NCBI GenBank assembly: GCA_963833465.1
Contig: CAWHXW010000004.1
Coordinates: forward strand, 1,116,001-1,180,000
DNA from: Fen-1298 sp963833465
GTDB taxonomy: Bacteria; Bacteroidota; Ignavibacteria; UBA10030
DNA length: 64,000 nt
Direction of reading: 5' to 3'
The notes under the pieces are model-generated. The model searched no databases, was not told the origin of the DNA, and saw nothing but the letters and a program-made list of their open reading frames with translations. Positions 9,375 through 20,619 of the stretch are shown here, one piece after another (the stretch's first letter is position 1; every line of letters starts with the position of its first letter). A program made the position numbers and the translations under genes.

Positions 9375-11193
9375 ATGAATGGATTAAATATGAATATTCC
9401 GGCATACGTCAAAAACGAAAAAGCAATTTCTTGGATAAAAGAAATCATAGCGCTAACAAAACCAGACGATGTTTACTGGTGCGATGGCTCTAAGGAAGAG
9501 AATGATTTCCTTTGCAACCAGTTGGTACAATCTGGAACATTCATAAAATTGAATCAAGAAAAGCGGCCAAATAGTTTTCTGTGTAGATCTGATCCAAGCG
9601 ATGTGGCGCGTGTGGAAGACCGGACATTTATTTGCAGCATAAAGAAAAGCGATGCCGGACCGACGAACAATTGGACTGATCCAGTTGAAATGAAAGCGAC
9701 ACTCAAAAATCTTTTTGATGGATGCATGCGTGGTCGGACATTGTATATTATTCCATTTAGTATGGGGCCTCTTGGTTCGCACATTGCGCATATCGGAATT
9801 GAACTTACTGATTCAGCTTACGTTGTTGTTAATATGCGCATTATGACACGAATGGGTAAAGCTGTGTGGGATGTAATGGGAAGTAACGGTGAATTTGTTC
9901 CATGCGTTCATTCAGTGGGAGCTCCGCTAGAACCAGGACAAAAGGATGTGTCATGGCCATGCAACAAAGTAAAATATATTGTCCATTATCCGGAAGAACA
10001 TGCAATCTGGTCTTTCGGAAGCGGGTACGGCGGCAACGCGTTGCTTGGAAAAAAATGTTTCTCACTTCGCATTGCATCTAATATGGCGCGCGAGCAAGGA
10101 TGGATGGCTGAGCATATGCTCATTATGGGGCTTGAATCTCCGGAAGGAGAAAAAACTTATATAGCAGCAGCATTCCCGAGCGCATGTGGCAAGACAAACC
10201 TCGCTATGCTTATTCCGCCAAAAGCTTTAAAAGATTGGAAAGTTACAACTGTTGGTGATGATATTGCATGGATTAAACCGGGTATAGACGGCCGTTTGTA
10301 TGCAATCAATCCCGAGTATGGTTACTTTGGTGTAGCTCCAGGAACTTCTGAAAAAACAAATCCAAATGCGATGGCTACGGCAAGAAAGAATTCTATCTTT
10401 ACAAATGTTGCGCTGACTCCAGATGGAGATGTGTGGTGGGAAGGAATGACTAAAACACCTCCACCTCAACTGACTGATTGGACAGGGCAGCCATGGACAC
10501 CCGATTGCGGACGTAAAGCGGCACATCCAAACGCGCGTTTTACAACACCGGCAAACCAATGTCCATGTATTGATCCAGAATGGGAAAATCCGAAAGGTGT
10601 ACCTATTGCAGCATTTATTTTCGGCGGGCGGCGTAGTAACACAACACCGCTCGTTTATCAATCTATCGACTGGACTAATGGAGTGTATCTTGCTGCAGCA
10701 CTCGGTTCAGAAACAACTGCTGCAGCTGCAGGTAAAGTAGGTCAGGTACGTCGCGATCCATTTGCAATGCTGCCGTTCTGTGGATATCACATGGCAGATT
10801 ATTTTAAACACTGGCTTGAAATGGGAAAAATTATCAATTGCCAGCCGAAAATTTTTGGAGTCAATTGGTTCCGTGTAGATACCGATGGAAATTTCCTATG
10901 GCCAGGATTCGGTGATAATATGCGTGTACCTGAAATGGATAGCAGAGCGTGTGAATGGGAAGGTGCAAGGTTTTCAGAGTCCGCTTGGCTGGATGCCTTT
11001 ATATGAAGATATAGATTGGAACGGGTTGGAGTTTTCAAAAAAACAATTTGAAGATGTAACAAATATTGATGCGGAATTATGGAGAAAGGAAATTCAACTT
11101 CAAGAGGAACTCTTTATGAGTCTCCAAGATAAAATGCCGAAGGAACTAATTTCAATCCATGATGCACTTCTTTCAAAGATTTCAAAACAATAA
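9375..11193 (+). CDS. pckG: Phosphoenolpyruvate carboxykinase (GTP), frameshifted near the 3' end
   Basis: GTP-type PEPCK converts oxaloacetate and GTP to PEP, GDP and CO2. Residues 1-530 read well, with the P-loop FPSACGKTN (267-275), the second metal/nucleotide motif GDDIAW (294-299) and GGRRSNTTPLVYQ. At CC 10929-10930 the frame slips: past it the first frame gives a nonsense tail and stops at 11006, while the next frame continues GWMPLYEDIDWNGL to a stop at 11193. Removing one C restores a protein of about 605 residues, the normal family length. This is probably a sequencing error. ATG at 9375 or 9390 could be the start; neither has a good ribosome site. Confidence 0.93.
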
Positions 11194-11658
11194 TTTTTGG
11201 AATGAATTAATCAAAAGCCGCTTTGCCGATAAGACAGAGCGGCTTTATCATTTTCTATTATAAACCCAAATTATGAATTAAGTTTGTTCCCGTCCAGCAA
11301 CTCTTTTATAGTAATATAGTTGCAGGAAATTTTCAAATTACCATTTTCTAATACATAGGATTAGAATGTCATTTCTGTAAAATCATTAATGAAAACAACC
11401 TAGAGAATATCGAGGTAGGATATTTCTATCGTATAATTTGGGATAAATATGTATACTGCACAAGAGGAAAAAAGATGTTAATTTATAATCGTTCTTTGTA
11501 AATCAGAGCTACGGTTGTGTTTGTTCTTGTTTTTTCAAGGATAAGGTACTACTTTGTGCAGTCTTTGTATATGCGAGTACAGTTTAATTTCTAATAACAG
11601 GTTTGCAAATAATTTTGTATTTTCAAACACATTTTATTTCATCGATATCTAATTAATT
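11194..11658. other. 465-bp spacer between PEPCK and peptidase genes
   Basis: Apart from the terminator at 11214-11256 I see no gene, RNA or repeat. The AT-rich second half presumably holds the promoter for the M3 peptidase, but I cannot pick out a convincing -35/-10 pair. Confidence 0.5.
11214..11256 (+). terminator. Rho-independent terminator after PEPCK
   Basis: Perfect 9-bp arms AAAGCCGCT (11214-11222) and AGCGGCTTT (11238-11246) with a 15-nt loop are followed by a T-rich stretch (ATCATTTT). It lies 20 bp after the frameshift-corrected PEPCK stop, which supports that stop as the real gene end. Confidence 0.85.
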
Positions 11659-11685
11659 ATGGCACAACAAATTCAAGGTGATGAA

Positions 11686-13569
11686 ATGTATCCATTCACA
11701 AAATTTGCATTACCGCTTCTCGGTCTGGCTTTTTTGTCACCCGACACAGTTCTGGCGCAAGAACGAGATCGAAGCAAAATTGCCGATCAGTACAAATGGA
11801 ATCTTGCCGACATCTATCCGTCCGATATTGCATGGAAAGAAGCCAAGCAGAAACTTATCGAACAAATCCCGGCAATTGAGAAATATCAGGGCACACTCGG
11901 TTCTACTGCACAACAATTATTAGGATGTCTCGACTTGGTAACAAATCTCAATAAAGAATTCGCACGGCTTTACACATATGCAAGTTTGATTTTGGATCAA
12001 GATACGCGCGTGCAATCATATTTAGGATTCCAGCAAGAAATGAGCCAGTTAGGTGCCGCTTTTGGAGCAAAGACATCATTCATTGAGCCGGAGATATTAA
12101 AAATCGATCAGGCAAAAGTTCAGGAATTTCTAAAGAGTGAAAAGAAACTCGAAATTTATAGCCATTATTTGGATGATATACTTCGCCGCAAAGCACATAC
12201 AGGGACCGAGGGTGAAGAGAAAATTATTGCAGATGCCGGGCTAATGTCGGATGCACCATCTAACATTCATGACATTTTCGCAAATGCAGATTTCCCTTAT
12301 CCCGAAATAACATTGAGCAATGGAAAAACGGTAAAGTTAGATCAGGCGGGATTTGAACTTAATCGTGCTTCCGCAAATCGAGAAGATAGAAAAAAAGTTT
12401 TCGAAACGTTTATGGGCAAATTGAATGATTACCGGCGCACTTACGGCACAGAATTAAATGCAGAAGTAAAAAAAGATCTTTTCTATAAGAATGCGCGGAA
12501 ATACACCTCATGTCTTGAAAGCGCACTCGACGGCAGCAATATCCCCGTACAAGTTTACCACAGTTTGATAGATAACGTTAATAAAAATCTTACCACATTC
12601 CATCGCTATTTGAAACTGCGTCAGAGAATTCTTGGTGTAGATCAATTACACTACTACGATCTATATGCTCCTCTGCTTGCTGATGTTGATTTAAATTACA
12701 GCGTCGAAGAATCACAGAAAAATATTTTAGCAGCACTCAAGCCGCTTGGCAATGATTATATTTCGATCATCAAAAGAGCATTTAATGAAAGATGGCTTGA
12801 TGTATATCCGACTGAAGGGAAACGTTCAGGCGCATATTCAAATGGCTCGGCATACGATGTACACCCGTACATACTTCTCAATTACAATGGCAAGTATAAC
12901 GATATGAGCACAATCGCCCACGAATTGGGACACACAATGCAAAGTTATCTTTCAAATACTCATCAGCCGTATGCAACAGCAGATTATCCGATCTTCGTCG
13001 CAGAAGTTGCTTCCACATTTAACGAAGCATTATTGATTGATTACGTGCTGAAGCAAATCAAGGATGACAATATCCGGCTTTCGCTGCTCGGCAGTTATCT
13101 CGAAGGCATCAAGGGAACTGTCTTCAGGCAAACGCAATTTGCAGAGTTTGAACTACGTATTCATGAAATGGCAGAAAAAGGTGAACCGCTTACCGGTGAG
13201 GTACTGAATCAGGTCTATGAAGAAATCGTAAAAAAATATTACGGGCATGATAAAAAAATCTGCATCGTAGACGACGAGATTAAAGCAGAGTGGATGTTCA
13301 TTCCGCACTTTTATTATAACTTCTATGTTTATCAATATGCAACATCTTTCACGGCATCGGCTGCATTATCCGAGCGAACGCTGGCTGGCGACAAAGATGC
13401 AACAAAAAAATATATCGAATTCCTATCTGCCGGCGGGTCCGATTATCCAATTGAATTATTAAAAAAAGCTGGTGTCGATATGACAACCTCGGAGCCATTT
13501 GATCTGACAATAAAAAAAATGAATCGCGTAATGGATGAAATGGAAAAAATTTTAGATAAAAAGAAATAG
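11686..13569 (+). CDS. Exported M3 family oligopeptidase (oligoendopeptidase F-like)
   Basis: The product resembles PepF: TIAHELGHTMQSYLSN contains the zinc motif HELGH (about 412-416), followed by PIFVAEVASTFNEAL with the third zinc ligand. I prefer ATG 11686 to the upstream ATG 11659. It has AAGGTG just before it and yields a clean signal peptide (MYPFTKFALPLLGLAFL, cleavage near VLAQ). Cytoplasmic PepF lacks such a leader, so this enzyme likely trims peptides in the periplasm. Frame and length (627 residues) are complete. Confidence 0.9.
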   Translation: MYPFTKFALPLLGLAFLSPDTVLAQERDRSKIADQYKWNLADIYPSDIAWKEAKQKLIEQIPAIEKYQGTLGSTAQQLLGCLDLVTNLNKEFARLYTYASLILDQDTRVQSYLGFQQEMSQLGAAFGAKTSFIEPEILKIDQAKVQEFLKSEKKLEIYSHYLDDILRRKAHTGTEGEEKIIADAGLMSDAPSNIHDIFANADFPYPEITLSNGKTVKLDQAGFELNRASANREDRKKVFETFMGKLNDYRRTYGTELNAEVKKDLFYKNARKYTSCLESALDGSNIPVQVYHSLIDNVNKNLTTFHRYLKLRQRILGVDQLHYYDLYAPLLADVDLNYSVEESQKNILAALKPLGNDYISIIKRAFNERWLDVYPTEGKRSGAYSNGSAYDVHPYILLNYNGKYNDMSTIAHELGHTMQSYLSNTHQPYATADYPIFVAEVASTFNEALLIDYVLKQIKDDNIRLSLLGSYLEGIKGTVFRQTQFAEFELRIHEMAEKGEPLTGEVLNQVYEEIVKKYYGHDKKICIVDDEIKAEWMFIPHFYYNFYVYQYATSFTASAALSERTLAGDKDATKKYIEFLSAGGSDYPIELLKKAGVDMTTSEPFDLTIKKMNRVMDEMEKILDKKK

Positions 13570-13690
13570 ATATATGATAAAATAGTGCAACCTTGATTAC
13601 CAAAGAAGATTGTATTATAAAATTAGAAAATTCAAGTACTGCTTTGAAATTCGAATAATAATATTAAAATAACTTCTAAGGAAAATCATT

Positions 13691-14191
13691 ATGTATCGCA
13701 CAATTCAGGATTTTTTAACTGATTGGACACAAGAGAACGATTCTACACTCAAGGTATTTAAAAATCTCACCGACGGATCACTAAAACAAAAAGTATCGGT
13801 GGAAGGACGTTCGCTTGGTCATCTTGCATGGCATGTGGTGATAACACTGGGCGAGATGGGAAGTAAAGCAGGTTTGAAGGTCAACGCACCGCTTGAAAAT
13901 GCACGCGATCCAAACAAAGCAAACGAAATAGTTGAAGCGTATGAGAAAGCGGGAGCATCGCTTGCAGCAGAGATAAAACAAAAATGGACCGATGATATGT
14001 TGTTGAAAGAAATAGATATGTACGGACAAAAATGGACTTGCAGCGCAACACTGAACGGCATCATTAAACATCAAATTCATCATCGTGCACAAATGACTAT
14101 ATTAATGCGGCAGGCAGGACTCAAAGTTCCCGGTGTTTATGGACCATCACGCGAAGAATGGTCAGAGTTTGGCATGACACCTCAGGAATAA
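13691..14191 (+). CDS. DinB-family metal-binding protein
   Basis: The 166-residue protein has the four-helix DinB/YfiT-like pattern with the metal triad His48 (HLAWHVV), His127 and His131 (KHQIHHRAQM). The ending VPGVYGPSREEW is typical of the PF05163-type branch. Some relatives are thiol transferases, but most are uncharacterised. It stands alone with an AAGGAAAAT ribosome site. A second, divergent DinB protein lies at 31364-31846. Confidence 0.88.
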   Translation: MYRTIQDFLTDWTQENDSTLKVFKNLTDGSLKQKVSVEGRSLGHLAWHVVITLGEMGSKAGLKVNAPLENARDPNKANEIVEAYEKAGASLAAEIKQKWTDDMLLKEIDMYGQKWTCSATLNGIIKHQIHHRAQMTILMRQAGLKVPGVYGPSREEWSEFGMTPQE

Positions 14192-14463
14192 ACTTGATCG
14201 GCTGAGATTGCTGTCTAAAAAGGAAATTAATATTCATCACGATAATTTTCCCTATGCTGAGTTATCAGAAACATCGAAGTGTAAATGTGAAAATGAAGTC
14301 AATCTTCAACTAAGCTAAGATTGACATCATATTTTTTAGATAGTGATTAATTCAGGCCTATCCACCACCTACCGATTCCGTTTCCCTGCTCGCCGAAATC
14401 GATGCAACCTCTTGAGAATTTTCGTGTATCATTATACAGAACAAATTTATAAAGGAGAATTCT

Positions 14464-14835
14464 ATGGAACATGATAAACGACATTCTTATGGTCATCTTG
14501 GAGTCGGACTTTTTTTATTAATCGCTGGTGTTGTTTTGATGTTAGATAAGTTCGATATTTTTTATGCAAGGTCTGTTTGGCATTACTGGCCATTAATTAT
14601 AATTGCCGTCGGATTAGGGAAATTGCTTGATGCAGAATATGCTCGGGAATACCGAAAAGCATTTTCAACGCTTTTTATTGGATCTTGGTTATTAATATCA
14701 GAATTACATATATTCGGATTAGATTATCAAAACTCATGGCCGATTCTGCTAATTGGTATTGGCATAGGTATGTTGTGGAAATCTGCTTATCCTTCAAATT
14801 TTAGATTTGCAAAGGATCATTGCCATGGAAACTAA
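14464..14835 (+). CDS. Small LiaF-like (DUF5668) membrane protein
   Basis: The 123-residue protein has four predicted membrane segments arranged as two repeats, each ending with the pattern YWPLIIIAVGLGKLLD or SWPILLIGIGIGMLWK. That Trp-Pro-containing helix is the hallmark of the LiaF transmembrane region/DUF5668. It starts with a good AAAGGAGAATTCT ribosome site. It overlaps the next gene by 11 bp and so is co-transcribed with the LiaF-like protein and the LytS/LytTR pair. Confidence 0.8.
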   Translation: MEHDKRHSYGHLGVGLFLLIAGVVLMLDKFDIFYARSVWHYWPLIIIAVGLGKLLDAEYAREYRKAFSTLFIGSWLLISELHIFGLDYQNSWPILLIGIGIGMLWKSAYPSNFRFAKDHCHGN

Positions 14836-15526
14836 ACAAAATTCATTTTATGCTCCACGATTCGTGTTAGGACTTGGAGTTATTCTAATTGGAATTCTCT
14901 TCCTGCTCGGCAATCTGGACATGATTGATACGCACGAATATTTGCGTTATTGGCCAGCAATAATTATGATTATTGGAATTGCATACCTTATTCAATGCCA
15001 GCATGGCCCCGGCAGAATATGGGGAATTATTTTGACTTTTATCGGCACTGCAATGTTGTTAGATCGAATGTATTTTATTCGTTTCAGTTTATGGGATTAC
15101 TGGCCTCTCATTCTTGTAATCACCGGAATTATGATGATTGTAAGAGCATCTTCACATCGCCAACGCATTATTTCTCCAAATGCCGAAGTTAATGATGCAA
15201 ATTCTTTTATCAAAGCTGTCGCAATAATGGGCGGATTCAAGCGAATGAATAATTCTCAGGATTTTAAAGGAGGAGAATTTACTGCTATTATGGGTGGATT
15301 CGAACTCGATCTGCGAGATGCTTCTATAAAAGAAGAAGCGGTTATCGATGTCTTTACATTGATGGGTGGTATGTCTATACTTATACCAGAAGATTGGCTT
15401 GTTGTCATAGATGTATCTCCTTTTATGGGTGGATATGACGATAAAACTCGCCCGCCGAAAGAAAGCACAAAACGCCTCAAAATAAGAGGAACGACGATAA
15501 TGGGTGGAATAGAAATTAAAAATTAA
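14825..15526 (+). CDS. LiaF-like membrane protein with C-terminal envelope-response domain
   Basis: I choose ATG 14825 (AAAGGAT upstream) over TTG 14807. The N-terminal ~110 residues repeat the membrane unit of the preceding gene (RYWPAIIMIIGI, DYWPLILVITGI). The C-terminal ~100 residues are a beta-rich soluble domain with repeated IMGGF/LMGGM/FMGGY/IMGGI turns, as in LiaF/YvqF C-termini. In Bacillus LiaF restrains the LiaRS envelope-stress system; here it sits 2 bp before a LytS-type kinase, so a similar inhibitory role is a reasonable inference. Confidence 0.82.
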   Translation: METKQNSFYAPRFVLGLGVILIGILFLLGNLDMIDTHEYLRYWPAIIMIIGIAYLIQCQHGPGRIWGIILTFIGTAMLLDRMYFIRFSLWDYWPLILVITGIMMIVRASSHRQRIISPNAEVNDANSFIKAVAIMGGFKRMNNSQDFKGGEFTAIMGGFELDLRDASIKEEAVIDVFTLMGGMSILIPEDWLVVIDVSPFMGGYDDKTRPPKESTKRLKIRGTTIMGGIEIKN

Positions 15527-15528
15527 AC

Positions 15529-16588
15529 GTGCATCCTATTCTTTCAAACAGACGAACGCTCGTTCTCTACCTAGCTATATGGTTATCTATCGGCTTGCTG
15601 ATTGAGATACCATTTATATTCTCGTATAAAAATCAGTGGAGTGCTTTCATGTTATCTGACATTCCACTGAATATATTCTTCGCATTCATCTGCCTTAACT
15701 CATATTACCTGTGCCGAGTTTTTCCTGTTAAGACTACTCAGTGGTACAATCTACTTTCTATGTTTATAGTTGCCGCATGTATTGCCGCTGGCATCGAACT
15801 TCTTGTTGGGTACGGCTGGGCGCATTTAATAGATGCATTAAAAATCGCATCGCCAATTGCACCGCTCTACGAACCATGGATCGCTGGAATTTTCAGCACG
15901 CTTGTGCTAATCTTTCTCCTCATCGCATCCATGCATTATGTTATTATCGGGTTCGAACGTTCAAATGAATCTGAGCGGCAAACTTTCGAACTGAAATTAC
16001 TCGCGCAAGATGCAGAACTTCGTGCACTACGCGCACAAATCGATCCTCACTTTCTTTTCAACAGTCTTAATTCAATCAGCGCTCTTACCACAAACGATCC
16101 TGCAAAAGCCCGGACAATGACATTGATGCTTGCGGATTTTTTCAGGAAGAGTCTCGACCTTGGATCCCGCGGGCAGCATTCCTATCCATGATGAAATATC
16201 ACTTATATCAGAATTTCTTACTATAGAGCAGGTACGGTTTGGAGAACGATTAAAAGTAGAGCAGGATATAAAAGTTGAATGCAGCAAGATTATGGTTCCT
16301 CCCCTCATTCTTCAGCCGCTTGTTGAAAATGCTGTGCGGCATGGGATTGCTAATCTGGTAGATGGTGGGACAATTCGGATTAATTGCGATAAGCGTGGAA
16401 GCCGTCTTTTCATCAAAATTGAAAACCCGATCGACCCCGGCTCTCCAAAACGCAAAGGGACCGGGCTTGGCTTGAAGAATGTCCATTCACGCCTCGACAC
16501 TCTTTACGGTAATGAAGCAAGAGTGGATGTTGAGGAAACCAATGATTACTTTCGAGTAATACTTTCGCTTCCAACTCACAGGAAATAA
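15529..16588 (+). CDS. LytS/YehU-type sensor histidine kinase, frameshifted
   Basis: Starts at GTG 15529, two bases after the LiaF-like stop. About four membrane helices (residues 10-145) precede the His_kinase domain with LRAQIDPHFLFNSLNS, where His is the phosphorylation site. The first frame stops at 16191, and the next frame continues through SIPIHDEISLISEFLTIEQ, the ATPase N-box LQPLVENAVRHGIA and the glycine box GTGLGLKNVHSRL to 16588. Removing one G from GGG 16171-16173 joins them as ...LGSRGSIPIHDE.... The restored protein is about 353 residues, normal for the family. Confidence 0.9.
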
Positions 16589-16591
16589 ATC

Positions 16592-17341
16592 ATGGCGTCA
16601 AAAAATATTATCCGCACAATTATTGTTGACGATGAAGAACCTGCACGGCTTATTCTGCGCGAATTTATCTCGGCTCACGACGACGTCAAGATAATTGCCG
16701 AATGCGCCAACGGTTTTGATGCAGTCAAAGCAATCACCGAAACCAAACCCGACCTCGTTATACTTGACATTCAAATGCCGAAGCTAAATGGTTTTGAAGT
16801 ACTGGAGCTCGTCGAACAGCCGCCGGCAATAATTTTCACGACCGCGTACAATCAATATGCAGTTCAGGCATTTGAAGTGCACGCTATAGATTATCTTCTT
16901 AAACCATTCAGTAAAGAAAGATTAACTGAAGCTTTAGAACATACAAAACAACGTTTGAATAAAAAAAAATCCGTTCCATTTCAAGAGCTTTCATCTGCAG
17001 CCGGACTGAAAACTTCGCCGTTAGAAAGAGTTTTGGTGAAGGATGGCTCTAAGGTACACGTCATTCCGGTAGATAAAATAGATTATATCGAAGCGCAGGA
17101 CGATTACGTAGCAATAAAGACGGATGGAAAAACTCATTTGAAACATCAGCGGATGACAGAATTAGAAAAAGAATTAGACACAGCTAAATTCATCCGAGTG
17201 CATCGCTCATATATTCTCAACCTTGAACGCATTGCCCGCATTGAGCTTTATGCAAAAGACAGCCGTTTGGCAATTCTAAAAGATGGAACAAAACTTCTTA
17301 TCAGCCGCACCGGATATGATAAACTGAAAGGTCTATTGTAA
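16592..17341 (+). CDS. LytTR-family response regulator
   Basis: The 249-residue regulator has a receiver domain with acidic pocket VDDEE (13-16) and phospho-acceptor Asp59 (VILDIQMP), Thr/Tyr switch region IIFTTAYNQYA and Lys in LLKPF. Residues ~148-249 form a LytTR DNA-binding domain (VHVIPVDKIDYIEAQDDYV, FIRVHRSYILNLERI). It follows the LytS-type kinase by 3 bp and is its obvious partner. Targets probably include its own operon of LiaF-like membrane proteins, but no repeat pair was found upstream. Confidence 0.93.
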   Translation: MASKNIIRTIIVDDEEPARLILREFISAHDDVKIIAECANGFDAVKAITETKPDLVILDIQMPKLNGFEVLELVEQPPAIIFTTAYNQYAVQAFEVHAIDYLLKPFSKERLTEALEHTKQRLNKKKSVPFQELSSAAGLKTSPLERVLVKDGSKVHVIPVDKIDYIEAQDDYVAIKTDGKTHLKHQRMTELEKELDTAKFIRVHRSYILNLERIARIELYAKDSRLAILKDGTKLLISRTGYDKLKGLL

Positions 17342-17444
17342 GAAGAAGTTGTTATTCGTTGAGTCAATAAGCCATTAAACAATTATTTTGAATCATTCAT
17401 ATAATAAACTTAATTATTACTTTGTAAAATTCTCAATACGAACC

Positions 17445-20229
17445 TTATCTTACTGTATACGTGAATGAAAGCATCACATATTGTGTCAGAACTTCATTTC
17501 GGGAATCCTGGATGTAGGAGCTCGTAATAGTCCGTGCAAGGCTTTTGTTTTGCCCGAGCAGATCGTTCACACTTAATTTAATTTCTCCAGCTTGTTTGGC
17601 AAACAATTTCTTTGCAAGGCTCATATTCCAGATAAGAGAATTTTGGTTATATCCATTTGTCTGTCCTGTGTTCATTGCGTCTGTAATTTCATCGTGGAAT
17701 ACAATTCCATCCCAGAATATCCAGTTGAACCGCAAACCTGCCGTGTGCGAATAATAATTACTATTAAGGCTTGACTGCAATGTATTGTTGCTGAGATTGT
17801 AATTTCCTGCATAAGTCAATGTAAAATCGAGATTTTGGCTGATATTGCTGCCGATAACAGCGCCTAAAGTAAAAGTGTAGGCGTGTGAAATATTCAGTTC
17901 ATTATTTATACTTCCTGGTGTTTGACTATAGTTGATGCCGCCGTTCAAATTCATCGTGCTGCTTATAAAATCAAGGGGAAAACCGTAAGTTAAGAATGAT
18001 CTAACCGACCAATAACCGTCGAAGTTTTGTGGCATTGTCAGTTGTGTCCCCGGTTTTACAGTATCTCCCAAAATCACTGTGTCGCGTTTGGTTGGTACTA
18101 TCGATTCACTGCCGATATAATTCAACAAATAATTAGCTCCAAAAAGAAGGAATATACTTCGACCCTCTTCTGGATCTGTAATTGAATAGCGAGACATGAA
18201 TGTATGTGTATAAGATTGCTTAAGATCCGAATTACCAGCTGCAAGCAATAATGGATTTGAATTATCCACAACATCCTGCAATTGCGTAATAGAAGGTGCC
18301 CGTGTTGTCGTCTGATAATAAATACGTAGATTTTCCTTGTTTCCGATTCTCATGTTGAACATTGCATTTGGCAAAATGTTCGTAAATGTCCGAGAAATCG
18401 TTGAAGAAAATGGGAATGTTTGTTCGTTCCAAATATCTGCCTGTTGATACGCAACACCGAAATTCCAATTGATTCCCTGATTGCTGAAACGATAAGCAAC
18501 ACCGCTTCGCTGAGTTGTGTAACGGTTTTCGTAATTATTTGACAATACAGGATCGAACAAGTATTGTCCATCTAAAATATTCAAAGTATCAGCTCGTTTA
18601 TCTGCCGTTCCTATCGATATCGTCGGCTGATAATTGATTTGCAATTGACTGTAATGTCCGAGTGGTTCTGTGTACACGAGTGATGGCATAATTGTAATGC
18701 TTTGCCAAGTACCGTCTATTTGTTCGTTGAGTGCGTTTATTGAATCAGTTAACTCGGTGAGGTCACCGCTGCTTCTTTTAAAACTTTCCGAAATATTGAC
18801 ATCTAATGAAATCGTTCTGCCAGGTTTCACAAACTTATGCCTAAATAACAAATCCCCGGACAAATTATTTCCTGTCGTCGTTGTCTGGTTTTCTGTTTGT
18901 GAAAACTGACTCCCTGAAGTAATTGAACTGACATTATTAGATTTATTATTCTGAAAGAGAAGCTGCGGAGTTGCGGTTAAAATATTCGACGAGTCGAAAG
19001 CATAATCAACTCGTACATTAATACGATGATTATAGTTGATCCCGTTTAAATTCGATTGTTGATTGTACAAACTGTTGGAGTCCCCTTGTAATAGGGTACT
19101 GCCTGCTGAGCGATTGGTCGTTTTGATTATTGACCTGATTAAAGAAATAGTTCGTATGCAGAAAAGTATTATTTAAGACAGTATCGTTATAATTTCCACC
19201 GAGTAAACTAGTTGTATTAATGCCCTGCTGTTGACCGATTAGGAGATTTGATAATGAACCCCCACTGCCAGGAGTAAACATTCCGCCCCGCGGAAGGTTA
19301 CTTTGCTGCTGTCCGCTTCTTCCGCCTCCTCTTCCATAATTCAAACTTCGCTGCTGAGTGTTTCCTGAAAGAACTCCAAGAAGGTCTTGTGTTGAAAAGT
19401 TTTGAGTATTGGTGTTATTTGAAGAGCCAAGCAAAGATATTCTTGAGTTTCCATCAAAAAAATTCATATTCCCACCAGCATTGTATTTATCATCATCTCC
19501 ATAACCGCCCATAAGTTTTCCAAAATCGGAAGATGCATTCCGTCGGCGGGTAACAATATTCATAGTTTTTGTGTAATTCCCGTCGTCAAATCCGGTGAAC
19601 TGTGCCTGGTCACTCATTTGATCGAAAATTTGGATTTTTTCTACAACTTCGGCAGGCAGGTTACGGATCGCAAGTGTAGGGTCATCCCCGAAATAAGGTT
19701 TGCCGTCTAACAGAACTCGCTGAACTGTTTCACCGCCTGACTGAACAGTACCGGTGTTATCCACCGTTACACCTGGCAGTTTGGTAACTAGTTCTTCCAC
19801 AGTTGCATCTGGATGCGTTTTATATGCATTAGCATTAAACTCGGTTGTGTCTCCTTTTTGAACGGCAGGCGGGACTCTTCCTTTTATAATTACATCTCCA
19901 AATTTTATTGCCGTTTCAGTCATAACAAATATACCGATATCAGCGTTGAGATTATTCACGCGAATCACTTTGATAATTTTAGTGTATCCGATAGAGCTTG
20001 CTTCAAAGCGATATACGCCTTTATGAGCGTTGTAAAAGTGAAACTTGCCGTCTGCATCTGTTGTTGTGATGTACGGCTTTGTAGTATCGGATAAATCATA
20101 TAGCCAGATGTGAACTCCTTCCAACGGACTCGAAGTATTGAGTTGAATTTTACCGTGCAAGTCGGTTTCCTGGGCAAAAAGCGGTAATGTAAATCCTATG
20201 CTAAAAACATAGAAAATGATTTTTTTCAT
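17445..20229 (-). CDS. Outer-membrane beta-barrel receptor (TonB-dependent-like), frameshifted
   Basis: The start at 20229 gives a signal peptide (KKIIFYVFSIGFTLPLFAQ). Next comes a carboxypeptidase-regulatory-like domain (about 20-110), a plug-like segment (ATVEELVTKLPGVTVDNTG, VLLDGKPYFGDDP), a Gly/Asn/Gln-rich stretch, then a long C-terminal barrel rich in aromatic strands ending LSFTYTVR. The frame breaks at CCCC 19082-19085: dropping one base joins ...YPITRDSNSLYNQQSN.... The restored protein is about 928 residues, like the OMP_b-brl family relatives of TonB receptors. A TonB box is not evident. Substrate unknown. Confidence 0.88.
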
Positions 20230-20619
20230 TCGAATTAGTTGAAAGAGACTCTTAAAGCAATTCCAGCTGGTTAAAGAATCTGTTATGTCTTGAAATCGGT
20301 TATGTTTGTTTGCCGTTGTCGCATTTGTTTTAAATGAAATCGTGTTCTTCAACATCGTTTTTCAAAATACATTCAAAGTACAAACGAAAGAGAATACGAT
20401 TTGTTGTGAAAAATTTTCCGAAGATAAATAATATTGAATTTCGATTCGCTTACATCACACATTATTTGAGAAGAATTGACCCCTAAAGGTTTAAAAGGAA
20501 TAATTCAATTTTAGAATTCATATTGCACTTACTATTCTTTTTACGGAGATTTCATATACAATAATTGAGAAATAAAGTCGCTGAATTAAAATTAGAAATA
20601 AAATATATGGGAATGGCGA
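20230..20619. other. Divergent promoter region, about 390 bp
   Basis: The spacer separates the outer-membrane receptor (minus) from the PLP decarboxylase (plus). It is AT-rich, with no small gene, hairpin or repeat that I can support. The in-frame extension of the receptor from 20355 lacks a signal peptide and is probably not translated. Confidence 0.4.

Noticed and set aside
10227..10661. A 144-codon minus-strand frame inside PEPCK
   Set aside because: It is opposite well-conserved PEPCK sequence and has no protein-like features.
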